From: an uncultured Cytophagaceae bacterium
GTDB taxonomy: Bacteria > Bacteroidota > Bacteroidia > Cytophagales > Spirosomataceae
DNA: 63,584 nt
NCBI GenBank assembly: GCA_903898715.1
Contig: CAIUGL010000049.1
Location: 1 to 63,584, forward strand
Reading direction: 5' to 3'
Shown here: positions 1-9,526 of the stretch, one piece after another
Layout of the letters: each line of letters begins with the position of its first letter
How positions within the stretch are numbered: the stretch's first letter is position 1
Notes under the pieces: model-generated
The model's database searches: none
The model's input: only the letters and a program-made list of their open reading frames with translations
What the model was told of the DNA's origin: nothing
Position numbers and translations under genes: made by a program

Positions 1-444
1 TAATTGATGAATCATTTCCAGCAACCCGTTCATCGCTTTGGGATTAGCAAACGGTCCAAAAAATGTACCGATCGTATGATCAATGCGGCGAGAAGTGATT
101 AAGCGTGGGAATGGCTCTTTGGTCAAACAGATAAACGGATAAGTTTTATCGTCCCGAAGCAGGATGTTGTATTTGGGTTGAAATTGCTTGATGAGCGTAT
201 TCTCCAATAGCAGCGCATCAAATTCAGAATGCACGATGGTGAATTCGAGCCGACAAATCTGCTGGACTAATTTTCGTGTTTTGGTATTGTGATTCTGGAG
301 ATTCGTGAAATAGCTACTAACCCGGTTTTTTAGATTTTTAGCTTTCCCTATATATATAATGGTTTCGAACGCATCGAAATAGCGGTACACTCCAGGTTCT
401 TCTGGTAGGCTAGGCAAGATGTTTTTGGGTTCGAATTTTGTCAT
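1..444 (-). CDS. uvrC: UvrC excinuclease subunit, N-terminal part (cut by window edge)
   Basis: The first 148 codons of UvrC, the nuclease subunit of UvrABC nucleotide excision repair, which incises DNA on both sides of a lesion. The N-terminal GIY-YIG nuclease domain is visible: GVYRYFD around residue 18, IIYIGKAKNLKNRV just after it, and then the YNILLRDDKTYPF and FGPF stretches typical of UvrC. The remainder lies outside the window. The ATG at 442-444 was chosen because it opens the family-like N-terminus and sits four bases after an exact TAnnTTTG promoter box, which suggests a nearly leaderless mRNA. The gene is divergent from the SusC gene at 937. Confidence 0.93.
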   Translation of the reverse strand, partial: MTKFEPKNILPSLPEEPGVYRYFDAFETIIYIGKAKNLKNRVSSYFTNLQNHNTKTRKLVQQICRLEFTIVHSEFDALLLENTLIKQFQPKYNILLRDDKTYPFICLTKEPFPRLITSRRIDHTIGTFFGPFANPKAMNGLLEMIHQL

Positions 445-448
445 TGAC

Positions 449-456
449 CAAAATTA
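449..456 (-). promoter_or_regulatory. -7 promoter box of uvrC
   Basis: TAATTTTG read on the minus strand is an exact match to the Bacteroidota -7 consensus TAnnTTTG. Only four bases (gtca) separate it from the uvrC ATG, so transcription would start at or near the start codon. No TTG is seen at the -33 position. Confidence 0.5.
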
Positions 457-509
457 GGCATTAATGATGAATTTGTGTTTTTGTACTATTGGTTGTTGGC
501 CTAATTTCT

Positions 510-524
510 TTTGCAAACGTTTAC
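510..524 (+). promoter_or_regulatory. LacI-type operator-like near-palindrome (copy 1)
   Basis: The 15-mer tttgcaaacgtttac has a GCAAAC/GTTTAC near-palindromic core. The same 15-mer, in inverted orientation, lies at 32215-32229 upstream of the second SusC gene. Cores of the AAACGTTT kind are typical operators of LacI/PurR-family repressors. The assignment to such a regulator is inference; no regulator of that family is encoded in the window. Confidence 0.5.
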
Positions 525-696
525 ATGACTCAAAAATTGGACTGTTCCGGCAAATAAACTGCCTGTGTGCTGTCCAAATTTTCCTATTTTCTCTCTATTT
601 AATGTATTTTTCAGATAAATAAGTAGCGTTTTAACAGTTGAATAGTCGTTAATTGCCATTTTTAATGCAAAAAGTTAAAAAATATCAACAAAATGT

Positions 697-727
697 TTGC
701 AGGATTAATTGGCATTTTACATCTTTG
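697..727 (+). promoter_or_regulatory. Candidate promoter of the first SusC/SusD operon
   Basis: TTG at 697-699, a 20-base spacer, then CATCTTTG at 720-727, seven of eight matches to TAnnTTTG. The spacing fits the Bacteroidota sigma-factor consensus. It would give a 5' untranslated region of about 200 bases. Confidence 0.45.
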
Positions 728-936
728 GTTCATTGGAATAGCATAGCACAGTGAGCTAATTGTATCATTCCGATAAATGAATACAATAACCTCTAAACCT
801 ATTTATTGTATTTTTAAAAGAAAATTTTATAAACCTGTATGTGCTTAACTTAAAAAGAAAGGAGACCCACTATTGAAGTAAAAAACAATTTTATCACCCC
901 AATTAATCTTATTTAGAAAACTAATTAAAACGTATT

Positions 937-3900
937 ATGAAAAACAATTTTTACCAAAGTCTTCGAAGCTTCTTATTGCTCGCGATTGTGATGCTAGGGA
1001 GTTTTTCGTCATTTGCGCAAGATCGCAAGGTATCAGGTAAAGTGACGGATACAGATGCTCAGGGAATTCCAGGAGTAAGTGTTGCTGTTAAAGGAACAAC
1101 AACTGGTGCAACAACAGATGCAAATGGTGCATTTAGTGTGACGGTTAAATCAGGAAATGCAGTATTGAGCATTTCTGCAGTAGGTTACAAAACAAAAACA
1201 GTTAACGTAGGTTCTCAATCTTCTATCTCAGTAGTTTTAGATGAAGATGTTAGTCAATTAAGCGAAGTAATCGTAACAGGTTACTCAGTAACTAACAAGA
1301 AAGAGTCTACAGCAGCTGCTTCGATCGTTAAGGCGGCCGATTTGCAAATTGCACCAACGGGTAACGTTGAGCAGATGTTGCAAGGTCGTGTGGCAGGGGT
1401 TACCTTGATCACAAACGGTCAGCCAGGAACAAACTCAATCATTCGTGTACGTGGTTTCGGTGCCTTTGGTGGTAACGAGCCTCTATATGTAGTGGATGGA
1501 GTTCCAGTAGGTTCTACTGATTTCTTGTCTCCAGATGATATTGAGTCAACAACTGTATTGAAAGATGCGGCGGCTGCTTCTATCTATGGTGCTCGTGCTG
1601 CGAACGGTGTAATCGTTTACACAACAAAGCAAGGAACTAAAGGTGGAAAGAAACCACTTCAGATTACATACAATGGTATGTATGGTGCAACTGATCCAAA
1701 CGTAAATGGTGCTCCTAAAATGTTGACTCCTCAAGAGCAAGCAGATTGGACACACGTAGCTTACCGTAACAATGCGGCGGCTAATGGAACTGCTCCACAA
1801 TACACGCACCCACAATACGGTACTTCAGCTCAAGCTACATTGCCAACTTATTTGCATGCAAATGGTGCTAACGGTGTAAATAACGCTGACGTTTCTGCGA
1901 TTGCAGCTGCTCGTGCAGCTAACCCTGAGAACGTATTCTTAATTAGAGCGAACAAAGCAGGTACTAACTGGTATGATGAAATCACTCGTTTGGGTATGAC
2001 GCAACGTCACTCATTAGGTTTCTCTGGTGGTACTGAAACAGGACGTTTCTACTTAGGTTTATCAGGTCAGCAACAAGACGGTATCTTGATTCAAAATGAT
2101 TTCAAGCGTTACTCTGTTCGTTTTAACTCTGAGTTTAACTTAGGTAAAAAAGTGAAAGTAGGTCAAAACCTACAGTTTACTTACCGTTCAGTTCGTGGTC
2201 AAGCAGGTGGTAATAATGGTTTAGGAGTTGCAGGTGATGAGTCTGTAATCTTGTCTGCTTACCGTATGCCTACTGTCATCCCGGTATTTGATGAGTTCGG
2301 TTCTTATGCTTCTACGAAAGCAGCAGGATTTAACAATCCACGTAACCCAGTTCGTCAAATTGTATTGAACAACTCAAATGATGACAACTTTAATGCAAAT
2401 GCAGTGGGTAACATCTATGTTGATTATGAGCCAATCAAAGACTTGACAATTCGTACGAGTTTAGGAGGTCAATACAATAACTCAGCATTCAAAAACTATA
2501 ACTACCGTTACTTAGGTGATTCAGAGCCAGAGGCTTCGAACTCATTCTCTGAAGGTTCAGGTTATTCATTTGCTTGGGTATTGACTAACACTGTTAACTA
2601 CAAGTATCAGTGGAGAAAGCACGGAATCAAAGTATTGGGTGGTTTAGAGTCATTGAATACAGGACGTGGTCGTTCAATCAGTGGTTCAGGTATCAATCCA
2701 TTCTCTATGGACTTAGATTTCGTAACATTGAATGCAGTTCAATCACCAGTAGTTAACTCTAACTTATTCTCAGGTGTAAACTTCTATTCATTATTCGGTA
2801 AGTTAGATTATAACTTCAACGAGAAGTACTACTTCACTGGAGTTGTTCGTCGTGACGGTTCTTCACGTTTCGGTTCTTTGAATCGTTATGGTGTGTTCCC
2901 TGCGTTCTCAGCAGCTTGGCGTGTAACTTCAGAAGAGTTTATGCGTGATATTCCTGCAATCACAGATTTGAAAATCCGTGGTGGATGGGGTACAATGGGT
3001 AACTCAAACAACGTAAACCCTGCGAATCAGTATTCATTATATGCTGCTGATCGTGGAAACTCATTCTATCCAATCGGAGGTCAATCTTCTGGAGCTGATG
3101 AGGGATACTTCCGTTCTCGTATCGGTAACCCTGCTGCGAAATGGGAAACTGCTGTTACATCTAACATCGGTATCGATGCTACATTGTTAAACGGTAAGTG
3201 GGAAGTTGTATTTGATATCTGGAGAAAAGATACTGAGGATTTGTTATTCAACGTACCTCTTCCAGCGGTTGTTGGACCTTCAGCTTCTGCACCTTCAGTT
3301 AACGTAGCAAAAATGCGTAACCAAGGTATCGATATGCAAATTATCAACCGTGGTAACATCACTGCAGATTTGAAATACGACTTGACATTCAACAATTCAT
3401 TCTTAAAGAATGAGATCGTTGCGTTTGCTCCAGGTATTACGAATTTAGTAGGTGGTGCATTCCGTGGAATTACACCAATCCGTATGGAAGTAGGACGTTC
3501 ATTGTCTTCATTCTACGGATATCAAGTAATGGGTTATTTTGCATCTAAAGAAGAGGTTGCTTCAGCTCCAGCGCAAGCAGGTGCTGGCGTAGGTCGTTTC
3601 CGTTATGCGGATATGGACGGTGATGGAAAAATTACTCCATCTGACCGTACATATTTAGGATCACCAGTGCCAACATACACAGGTGGTGTTAACGTAGGAT
3701 TGACATACAAAGATTTTGACTTGAATATGTATTTATATGCATCTGCAGGAAACAAAATCTGGAACCAATCGAAGTGGTTTACTGATTTCTACGGAACATT
3801 TGAAGGATCTGGAAAAGGAGAGCGCGCGAAGCAATCTTGGACTCCAGCTTTAGGAAACGCTGCCGAGGCTCCAATTTGGGAATCAGCATCTAACATTTCT

Positions 3901-4176
3901 ACTTCTGCTGCAGAAAACTCTTGGTACGTAGAGGATGGCGATTATATCCGTCTTCAAAATATCGCGTTAGGTTACAAAGTTCCTAAAAACATTATCTCTA
4001 AGATTGGTGTTAAAGGAGCGAAAGTAACATTATCAGCTAACAACTTGTTGACCTTTACTAAATACAAAGGTTTAGATCCAGGTGTTGGTGGTGCTGCTGA
4101 TACAAGCTTTGGTATTGACGTAGGTAACTACCCAGTTACGCGTTCATTCGTAGCTTCACTTAACTTGAATTTCTAA
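937..4176 (+). CDS. SusC/RagA-family TonB-linked outer-membrane transporter
   Basis: A 1079-residue TonB-dependent channel of the SusC/RagA family, which imports glycans or other oligomers across the outer membrane together with a SusD-type lipoprotein. The features seen are: a signal peptide (residues 1-28, ending FSSFAQ); a carboxypeptidase-D-like domain at about 32-105 (VSGKVTD, GIPGVSVAVKG, SAVGYKT); a TonB-box-like EVIVTGY near 110; a plug with LYVVDGVPVG and the SusC signature DAAAASIYGARAANGVI near residue 210; and a C-terminal barrel ending in VASLNLNF. The SusD partner follows after 30 bases. Arginine and glycine codons are strongly biased to cgt and ggt, consistent with high expression. 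The substrate is unknown because no polysaccharide-degrading enzyme lies nearby. Confidence 0.95.
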   Translation: MKNNFYQSLRSFLLLAIVMLGSFSSFAQDRKVSGKVTDTDAQGIPGVSVAVKGTTTGATTDANGAFSVTVKSGNAVLSISAVGYKTKTVNVGSQSSISVVLDEDVSQLSEVIVTGYSVTNKKESTAAASIVKAADLQIAPTGNVEQMLQGRVAGVTLITNGQPGTNSIIRVRGFGAFGGNEPLYVVDGVPVGSTDFLSPDDIESTTVLKDAAAASIYGARAANGVIVYTTKQGTKGGKKPLQITYNGMYGATDPNVNGAPKMLTPQEQADWTHVAYRNNAAANGTAPQYTHPQYGTSAQATLPTYLHANGANGVNNADVSAIAAARAANPENVFLIRANKAGTNWYDEITRLGMTQRHSLGFSGGTETGRFYLGLSGQQQDGILIQNDFKRYSVRFNSEFNLGKKVKVGQNLQFTYRSVRGQAGGNNGLGVAGDESVILSAYRMPTVIPVFDEFGSYASTKAAGFNNPRNPVRQIVLNNSNDDNFNANAVGNIYVDYEPIKDLTIRTSLGGQYNNSAFKNYNYRYLGDSEPEASNSFSEGSGYSFAWVLTNTVNYKYQWRKHGIKVLGGLESLNTGRGRSISGSGINPFSMDLDFVTLNAVQSPVVNSNLFSGVNFYSLFGKLDYNFNEKYYFTGVVRRDGSSRFGSLNRYGVFPAFSAAWRVTSEEFMRDIPAITDLKIRGGWGTMGNSNNVNPANQYSLYAADRGNSFYPIGGQSSGADEGYFRSRIGNPAAKWETAVTSNIGIDATLLNGKWEVVFDIWRKDTEDLLFNVPLPAVVGPSASAPSVNVAKMRNQGIDMQIINRGNITADLKYDLTFNNSFLKNEIVAFAPGITNLVGGAFRGITPIRMEVGRSLSSFYGYQVMGYFASKEEVASAPAQAGAGVGRFRYADMDGDGKITPSDRTYLGSPVPTYTGGVNVGLTYKDFDLNMYLYASAGNKIWNQSKWFTDFYGTFEGSGKGERAKQSWTPALGNAAEAPIWESASNISTSAAENSWYVEDGDYIRLQNIALGYKVPKNIISKIGVKGAKVTLSANNLLTFTKYKGLDPGVGGAADTSFGIDVGNYPVTRSFVASLNLNF

Positions 4177-4206
4177 TTTAAGAAGCCAATTTTAAAAATT
4201 AAGAAC

Positions 4207-5958
4207 ATGAAAAATTATCAGATTTTAAAGCGTTTAAGTTTAGTAAGTGCGTCAGCATTTATGTTGACGTTCGCTTGTAAGGATCAGTTTTTGGAAGTAT
4301 TGCCAACGGGCTCTTTAGCTCAAACGCAATTAACTTCAAGAGCTGGTGTAGAGGGAGCACTAATTGGTACTTATGCACAATTAGCAGGTAAAGGCTTCTC
4401 TCGTTTAGCTGCTGCAAACAACTGGGTTTGGGGTTCTATTCGTGGTGGTGAGAGTAACAAGGGAACTGACCCAGGTGACTACTCAAACATCAATGCCATG
4501 CAACGTTATGAGACAGATCCTACGGATGGTGACTTAAACTCAACATGGGCTGCTAAATACGAAGGTATTGCACGTGCGAATGCAACAATTAGATTGGCGA
4601 ATGAGTCAAAAGAGTTGTCTGCTTCAGATAAAACTCGTGTAATTGCAGAGGCAAGATTCTTACGTGGTCACTTCTACTTCGAATTGAAGCGTTTGTTTAA
4701 CTCAGTACCTTACGTAGACGAAACAATCGATTACGGTAAGGGAATTGAGAAAGTGAAGAACTCTCCAGATTTCTGGGGTAAGATCGAAGCTGACTTAAAA
4801 TTTGCTTTTGACAACTTGCCAGAGACTTCGTCTGCTGCAGGTCGTGCGAACAAGTGGGCTGCAGGTGCTTATTTAGGTAAGGCATACTTATACCAAAATA
4901 AATTTGCAGATGCACGTTCAATGTTTACTAACGTTATTGCTAACGGTAAGACAACGAATGGTAAGAAGTATGGTTTAGTATCTAAGTTTGCTGAAATCTT
5001 CAATGCGGAGAATGACAACAACGAAGAAGCTATATTTGCAATTCAGTCATCTATGAACACAGGTAACGTGAACAACGCGAATGGTTTCGATGATTTGAAC
5101 TACCCATACAACACAGGTTCTGACGGTCCAGGTAACTGCTGCGGATTCTTCCAACCATCTTTCTCGATGGCAAATGCATATCGTACAAGCAATGGTTTAC
5201 CATTGTTAGGCGAGCAAGCTGATGGTACTCCAGATTATAACTTAGCGGCTAATGCAGTTAAGAATGACTTCGGTATCAACTCTGCTGCTGCATTTACAGA
5301 AGATGCAGATCCATTAGATCCACGTATTGACCATACAATCGGTCGTCGTGGTATCCAATACTTAGACTGGATCGAGCATCCAGGAGCTAACTGGATCCGT
5401 GCTCAACCTTATGCAGGTCCTTATTCACCTAAGAAATACATCTACTACAAGCGTCAAGAGAATACTTTGACTGATGGATCTTCTTGGACTCGTGGATATG
5501 CGACAATGAACTTCAACATCATCCGTTTTGCGGACGTATTGTTGATGGCTGCTGAGGCTGAAATCGAAGGTGGAAGCTTAGCGACTGCTTTAGGTTATAT
5601 CAACCAAGTGCGTAGCCGTGCAGCTAACCCTGCTGGTTTCGTAACTAAAGGTGGAAAAGCAGAAGCTAACTATGCAATCTCTACGTACACTACCTTAGGC
5701 GATCAAGCAAATGCACGTCGTATTGTTCGTATGGAGCGTTTGTTGGAATTAGCTACAGAAGGTCACCGTTTCTTCGACTTAGTTCGTTGGAATGTTGCTA
5801 GCAGAACTTTGAATGCATACTTGAAGTATGAGGCGAAGTGGTTAGTAACTAAGTTCGGTGGTGCTGCTTACAATGAGGAAGACAAGTTCTTACCTATTCC
5901 ACAGCAACAAATTGATATTCAAGGAGCGGATGTGTTAACACAAAATCCAATCAAATAG
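4207..5958 (+). CDS. SusD/RagB-family substrate-binding outer-membrane lipoprotein
   Basis: A 583-residue SusD-type lipoprotein that captures substrate above the SusC channel encoded just upstream. The N-terminus has a lipoprotein signal with the acylated cysteine in LTFACKDQFL (about residue 24), followed by the usual FLEVLPTGSLAQ start of mature SusD proteins. TPR-like helices (RFLRGHFYFELKRLF; KAYLYQNKFADA) and the C-terminal SusD region (IIRFADVLLMAAEAEIEGG; RRIVRMERLLELATEGHRFFDLVRW; FLPIPQQQID) are all present and the length is normal. A strong hairpin terminator begins 22 bases after the stop, so SusC and SusD form a two-gene unit. Confidence 0.95.
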   Translation: MKNYQILKRLSLVSASAFMLTFACKDQFLEVLPTGSLAQTQLTSRAGVEGALIGTYAQLAGKGFSRLAAANNWVWGSIRGGESNKGTDPGDYSNINAMQRYETDPTDGDLNSTWAAKYEGIARANATIRLANESKELSASDKTRVIAEARFLRGHFYFELKRLFNSVPYVDETIDYGKGIEKVKNSPDFWGKIEADLKFAFDNLPETSSAAGRANKWAAGAYLGKAYLYQNKFADARSMFTNVIANGKTTNGKKYGLVSKFAEIFNAENDNNEEAIFAIQSSMNTGNVNNANGFDDLNYPYNTGSDGPGNCCGFFQPSFSMANAYRTSNGLPLLGEQADGTPDYNLAANAVKNDFGINSAAAFTEDADPLDPRIDHTIGRRGIQYLDWIEHPGANWIRAQPYAGPYSPKKYIYYKRQENTLTDGSSWTRGYATMNFNIIRFADVLLMAAEAEIEGGSLATALGYINQVRSRAANPAGFVTKGGKAEANYAISTYTTLGDQANARRIVRMERLLELATEGHRFFDLVRWNVASRTLNAYLKYEAKWLVTKFGGAAYNEEDKFLPIPQQQIDIQGADVLTQNPIK

Positions 5959-5980
5959 ATTATCAATTAAGTTTATTTTT

Positions 5981-6012
5981 AAAAAAGGTGAGAACTTGTT
6001 CTCACCTTTTTT
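5981..6012 (+). terminator. Rho-independent terminator after SusD
   Basis: The stem ggtgagaac (5987-5995) pairs with gttctcacc (5998-6006) around a two-base loop, with an A-run before and a T-run after. It closes the SusC/SusD unit. It also overlaps an upstream extension of the next reading frame, which argues for the downstream ATG at 6038 as that gene's start. Confidence 0.85.
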
Positions 6013-6025
6013 AATTTTAGTTTTT

Positions 6026-6033
6026 CAAATTTG
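6026..6033 (+). promoter_or_regulatory. Candidate -7 box of the FG-GAP/ASPIC gene
   Basis: CAAATTTG matches seven of eight positions of TAnnTTTG and is followed by four bases (ccct) and the ATG at 6038. This is the same box-to-ATG spacing as at uvrC and at 25906. No TTG lies at the proper -33 distance. Confidence 0.35.
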
Positions 6034-6037
6034 CCCT

Positions 6038-9000
6038 ATGTACACAAAAGCATCTGCGTTCTTTTTCTTGTTCGCCATCTGTTTATTTTCTTGTAAAACA
6101 AAAACTACGTTTGAACTGCTATCCGATGAGGATACCGGTATTCATTTTTCAAATCAAATTGCCGAGAATGACACATTGAATATTTTGAAGTATGAATACC
6201 TCTACAATGGTAGCGGTGTAGGTATGGGTGATTTCAACCAAGATGGGAAACTTGATCTGTTTTTTGCAGGGAATCAAGCACCGAGTACCCTGTATTTAAA
6301 TCAAGGAGAATTTAAATTTGAAGACGTTACGAAGTCGGCAGGCATTGAGACGGCTGGTCGCTGGTGTTCAGGTGTTTCTATCGTCGATATCAATGGCGAT
6401 GGTTTACTAGATATCTATTTATCTGCAACCATGAAACTTTCCGCTAAAGATCGCGAAAACATGCTCTTCGTGAATCAAGGAATTAAAGATGGGAAACCGA
6501 GTTTTAAAGAGATGGCTGCTGAATATGGCATCAACGATGCTGGTCATAGTGAACACGCGGCCTTCTTTGATTATGATCGTGATGGTGATTTGGACTTGTA
6601 TGTTTTGACTGATGTTATTGACCAATTTCCTTCCCTGTACCGTCCCAAGGTAACTGATGGTTCCTATCCAAATACCGACCGATTATACCGGAATGATTAT
6701 GTGGCAGGAGCTAGTCATCCCATTTTTAAAAATGTTTCCAAGGAAGCAGGTATCACGATTGAAGGATATGGCTTAGGTATCAATATTTGTGATATCAATC
6801 AAGATAATTGGCCAGATATCTACGTGACGAATGACTATGTTTCAGATGATATTTTATACATCAATAACCACGATGGTACATTCACCGATCAAGCAAAAAC
6901 CTATTTTAAACATACGAGCTTAAGTGCGATGGGAAATGATGTGGCTGACGTTAATAATGACGGTTTGGCAGACATCGTTGCCTTAGATATGTTACCTAAA
7001 GACAACGAGCGTAAAAAGCAATTAGCGCCACCAAACAGCTATCAATCGTATCAAAATAGTGACATGCATGGATATACGTATCAATACATGCGCAATACCT
7101 TGCAGCTAAATTCAGGCAAGAAGGCAGATGGTTCTGCGATCCCGTTTCAAGAAGTTAGTTTAATGGCTGGTGTATCTGAAACGGAATGGAGCTGGTGCCC
7201 ATCTTTAGCCGACTTTGATAACGATGGTTATCGGGACTTGATGATTACCAATGGCTTTCCGCGTGATGTCACCGATCGAGATTTTATGTCTTACCGAGCA
7301 AATGCCCAACGCCTCGCTTCGGATGCCGTTTTATTAGAGCAGTTGCCCGTTATCAAGGTTAATAATTATGCATTTAAGAATAAAGGCGGATTGCAATTTG
7401 AAGATGTTAGTGCCGCTTGGGGAATCCAAGTGCCTTCATTTTCCAATGGAGCCAGTTACGGTGATTTAGATAACGATGGAGACTTAGATTATGTAGTTAA
7501 TAATATCAATGATAAAGCCTTTGTCTACCGCAATAATTCCGTTGAGCAAAACCCAGACAAAAGTCACTTTTTACGCGTTAAGTTTACCGGTAAAGGTCAA
7601 AATAAACAGGGATTGGGTGCGCACGTCGAAGGGGTATTTGCGGATGGTACCCTATTCTACTATGAAAATTCACCCTATCGGGGCTACTTATCTAGTGTAG
7701 AACCTGTGGCACATATTGGCTTAGGAACGAAACAAAAAGTTAAAGAATTGCGTATAATCTGGCCAAATGATTCCATGCAAGTCATTAATGCACCTAAGTC
7801 TGACCAGATTTTAAACGTATCTATTGCTGATGCGCAGACGCCTGCTATTTCACTTATGAAGACACCAGATCCTTTATTGGATGATATTTCTTCACAAGTC
7901 TTATTAACGGACACCCCGAAAGAATACGACTTCATCGATTTTAATTACCAGAGTTTATCGCCATTTAAAATGTCTCAACTAGGTCCAGGAGCATCCGTGG
8001 GTGATGTGAATGGCGATGGATTGGAAGATATTTTCGTGGGTGGAGCCAAATTCTATTCAGGGATTTTCTATCTCCAACAAACTAACGGCACTTTCAAATC
8101 TAATTTCTTGGAAGGTGTAGCTGAAGATAAATTGAAATTAGGAGAGGATTTAGGTTCATTATTGGTCGATATGGACCGCGATGGCGATCTAGATTTATAT
8201 ATTGCTCGGGGTGGTACTGAGGGTAAAGTAGGTGCCGCAAGTTTCCAAGATGTCATTTATACGAATGACGGTAAAGGTAACTTTACCCTGAGTTCAAACG
8301 CATTGCCTGCCTTTACAGAAAGTAACGCAGCGGTACGGGCCCTAGATTTCGATCGCGATGGCGATCTGGATTTATATGTCAGCGGAAGAAATGTGGCATT
8401 TCAGTATCCCATGGGTACTGTTTCTCGATTATTGCGAAATGATTCAAAGCCTGGGTTGATTAAGTACACCGACATGACTAAGTCGTGGGCGCCAGAATTA
8501 CTTCAAGAGAGTTTAGCTTGCGATGCTGTGTGTACGGATTTCAATCAAGATGGCTGGACAGATATCGTCGTTGCGGGTGAATTTGCTCCGATTCAGTTCT
8601 TTGCAAATCAAAAAGGACGCCTGAAAAAATTGACCGAAACAGGGGTTGAGCATTTGACCGGATTGTGGGGGTCGATTTCAACGGCCGACTTTGATCAGGA
8701 TGGAGATATGGATTTTGTTGCAGGTAATATGGGTAAAAATACCTTGTTACGTGCGACATCAAAACAACCCGTAGATGTTTGGCATGGTGATGTGGATGCC
8801 AATGGGGTATATGATGTTTTTCCGTTTGTATATTTCCAAACGCAAGCAGGAACAGCTATTTCAGCTCCTCTTTTTGGTAAAGATGATACGCATAAACAAT
8901 TGAATGCGACACGTGCGCGCTTCGTGTATTACAAGGAGTTTGGTGCTGTTTCACAGGAAAAGTTCTTCTTAGATTCAGAAAAAGCGAAAGCTACTAAGAT

Positions 9001-9526
9001 TTCAATGACCGAAAATGCCTCGGTATATATTGAGAATTTAGGGGATGGGAAGTTTAAATCCCATGAATTACCTCGGTTAGCCCAAGTATCTGCATTGAAT
9101 GGGATGCAAATCTTAGATATTAACCAAGACGGGAATCTAGATATCCTTTATGTAGGAAATAATTTTGGAAATGAAGTCGCGATGGGTCGCTACGATGCTT
9201 CGAACGGTGGCGTGCTGCTTGGAAATGGTCGTGGCAGTTTCACATTCCAAACGGGCTCAGGTTTGTTCGTGCCTGGCGATGCCAAATCATTCGTGCGTAT
9301 TCGACTAGGAAAAGATCAATTAGCCTTTGTCGCACTTCAGAATCGAGGCAAAATGTACGCATTTAAACCGCGTATGGCATTTGATTATCTTCCTGTCAAC
9401 CAAGACTTTACCTATCAATTTAAAGGAAAAACTCAAAAAGTCGCTTGGACTTATGGCGCTTCTTACTTAAGCCAAAGTCAATTAGCTCAAGGATTCGTTC
9501 CGCATGGTGCGAAACTAACGAAGTAG
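6038..9526 (+). CDS. Large FG-GAP/VCBS-repeat lipoprotein with ASPIC/UnbV domain (CRTAC1-like)
   Basis: An exported lipoprotein of 1162 residues (lipobox LFSC near residue 18). Many FG-GAP/VCBS blades carry calcium-binding loops of the DxDxDG type (DFNQDGKLD, DINGDGLLD, DYDRDGDLD, DLDNDGDLD and others), so it should fold into calcium-loaded beta-propellers. An ASPIC/UnbV domain lies at about residues 510-600 (GLGAHVEGVF, PYRGYLSSVEP, IGLGTKQKVKELRIIWPN), with a second propeller half after it. The ATG at 6038 was preferred over an in-frame ATG at 5996, because the latter lies inside the SusD terminator and would bury the signal peptide. Close relatives lie at 36935 and 40246. The function is unknown; a surface binding or scaffold role for the neighbouring SusCD system is inference. 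Confidence 0.88.
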   Translation: MYTKASAFFFLFAICLFSCKTKTTFELLSDEDTGIHFSNQIAENDTLNILKYEYLYNGSGVGMGDFNQDGKLDLFFAGNQAPSTLYLNQGEFKFEDVTKSAGIETAGRWCSGVSIVDINGDGLLDIYLSATMKLSAKDRENMLFVNQGIKDGKPSFKEMAAEYGINDAGHSEHAAFFDYDRDGDLDLYVLTDVIDQFPSLYRPKVTDGSYPNTDRLYRNDYVAGASHPIFKNVSKEAGITIEGYGLGINICDINQDNWPDIYVTNDYVSDDILYINNHDGTFTDQAKTYFKHTSLSAMGNDVADVNNDGLADIVALDMLPKDNERKKQLAPPNSYQSYQNSDMHGYTYQYMRNTLQLNSGKKADGSAIPFQEVSLMAGVSETEWSWCPSLADFDNDGYRDLMITNGFPRDVTDRDFMSYRANAQRLASDAVLLEQLPVIKVNNYAFKNKGGLQFEDVSAAWGIQVPSFSNGASYGDLDNDGDLDYVVNNINDKAFVYRNNSVEQNPDKSHFLRVKFTGKGQNKQGLGAHVEGVFADGTLFYYENSPYRGYLSSVEPVAHIGLGTKQKVKELRIIWPNDSMQVINAPKSDQILNVSIADAQTPAISLMKTPDPLLDDISSQVLLTDTPKEYDFIDFNYQSLSPFKMSQLGPGASVGDVNGDGLEDIFVGGAKFYSGIFYLQQTNGTFKSNFLEGVAEDKLKLGEDLGSLLVDMDRDGDLDLYIARGGTEGKVGAASFQDVIYTNDGKGNFTLSSNALPAFTESNAAVRALDFDRDGDLDLYVSGRNVAFQYPMGTVSRLLRNDSKPGLIKYTDMTKSWAPELLQESLACDAVCTDFNQDGWTDIVVAGEFAPIQFFANQKGRLKKLTETGVEHLTGLWGSISTADFDQDGDMDFVAGNMGKNTLLRATSKQPVDVWHGDVDANGVYDVFPFVYFQTQAGTAISAPLFGKDDTHKQLNATRARFVYYKEFGAVSQEKFFLDSEKAKATKISMTENASVYIENLGDGKFKSHELPRLAQVSALNGMQILDINQDGNLDILYVGNNFGNEVAMGRYDASNGGVLLGNGRGSFTFQTGSGLFVPGDAKSFVRIRLGKDQLAFVALQNRGKMYAFKPRMAFDYLPVNQDFTYQFKGKTQKVAWTYGASYLSQSQLAQGFVPHGAKLTK

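Larger units (their letters stand above)
445..936. promoter_or_regulatory. Divergent intergenic region, uvrC / first SusC
   Basis: This is a 492-base AT-rich region with no convincing ORF. It holds the uvrC promoter box, an operator-like near-palindrome at 510-524, a candidate promoter at 697-727 and a long 5' untranslated stretch before the SusC ATG at 937. Nothing else structured was recognised. Confidence 0.6.

Noticed and set aside
5996-6037. Earlier in-frame ATG for the FG-GAP/ASPIC gene at 6038
   Set aside because: It lies inside the SusD terminator and would place about 14 residues before a good lipoprotein signal peptide.
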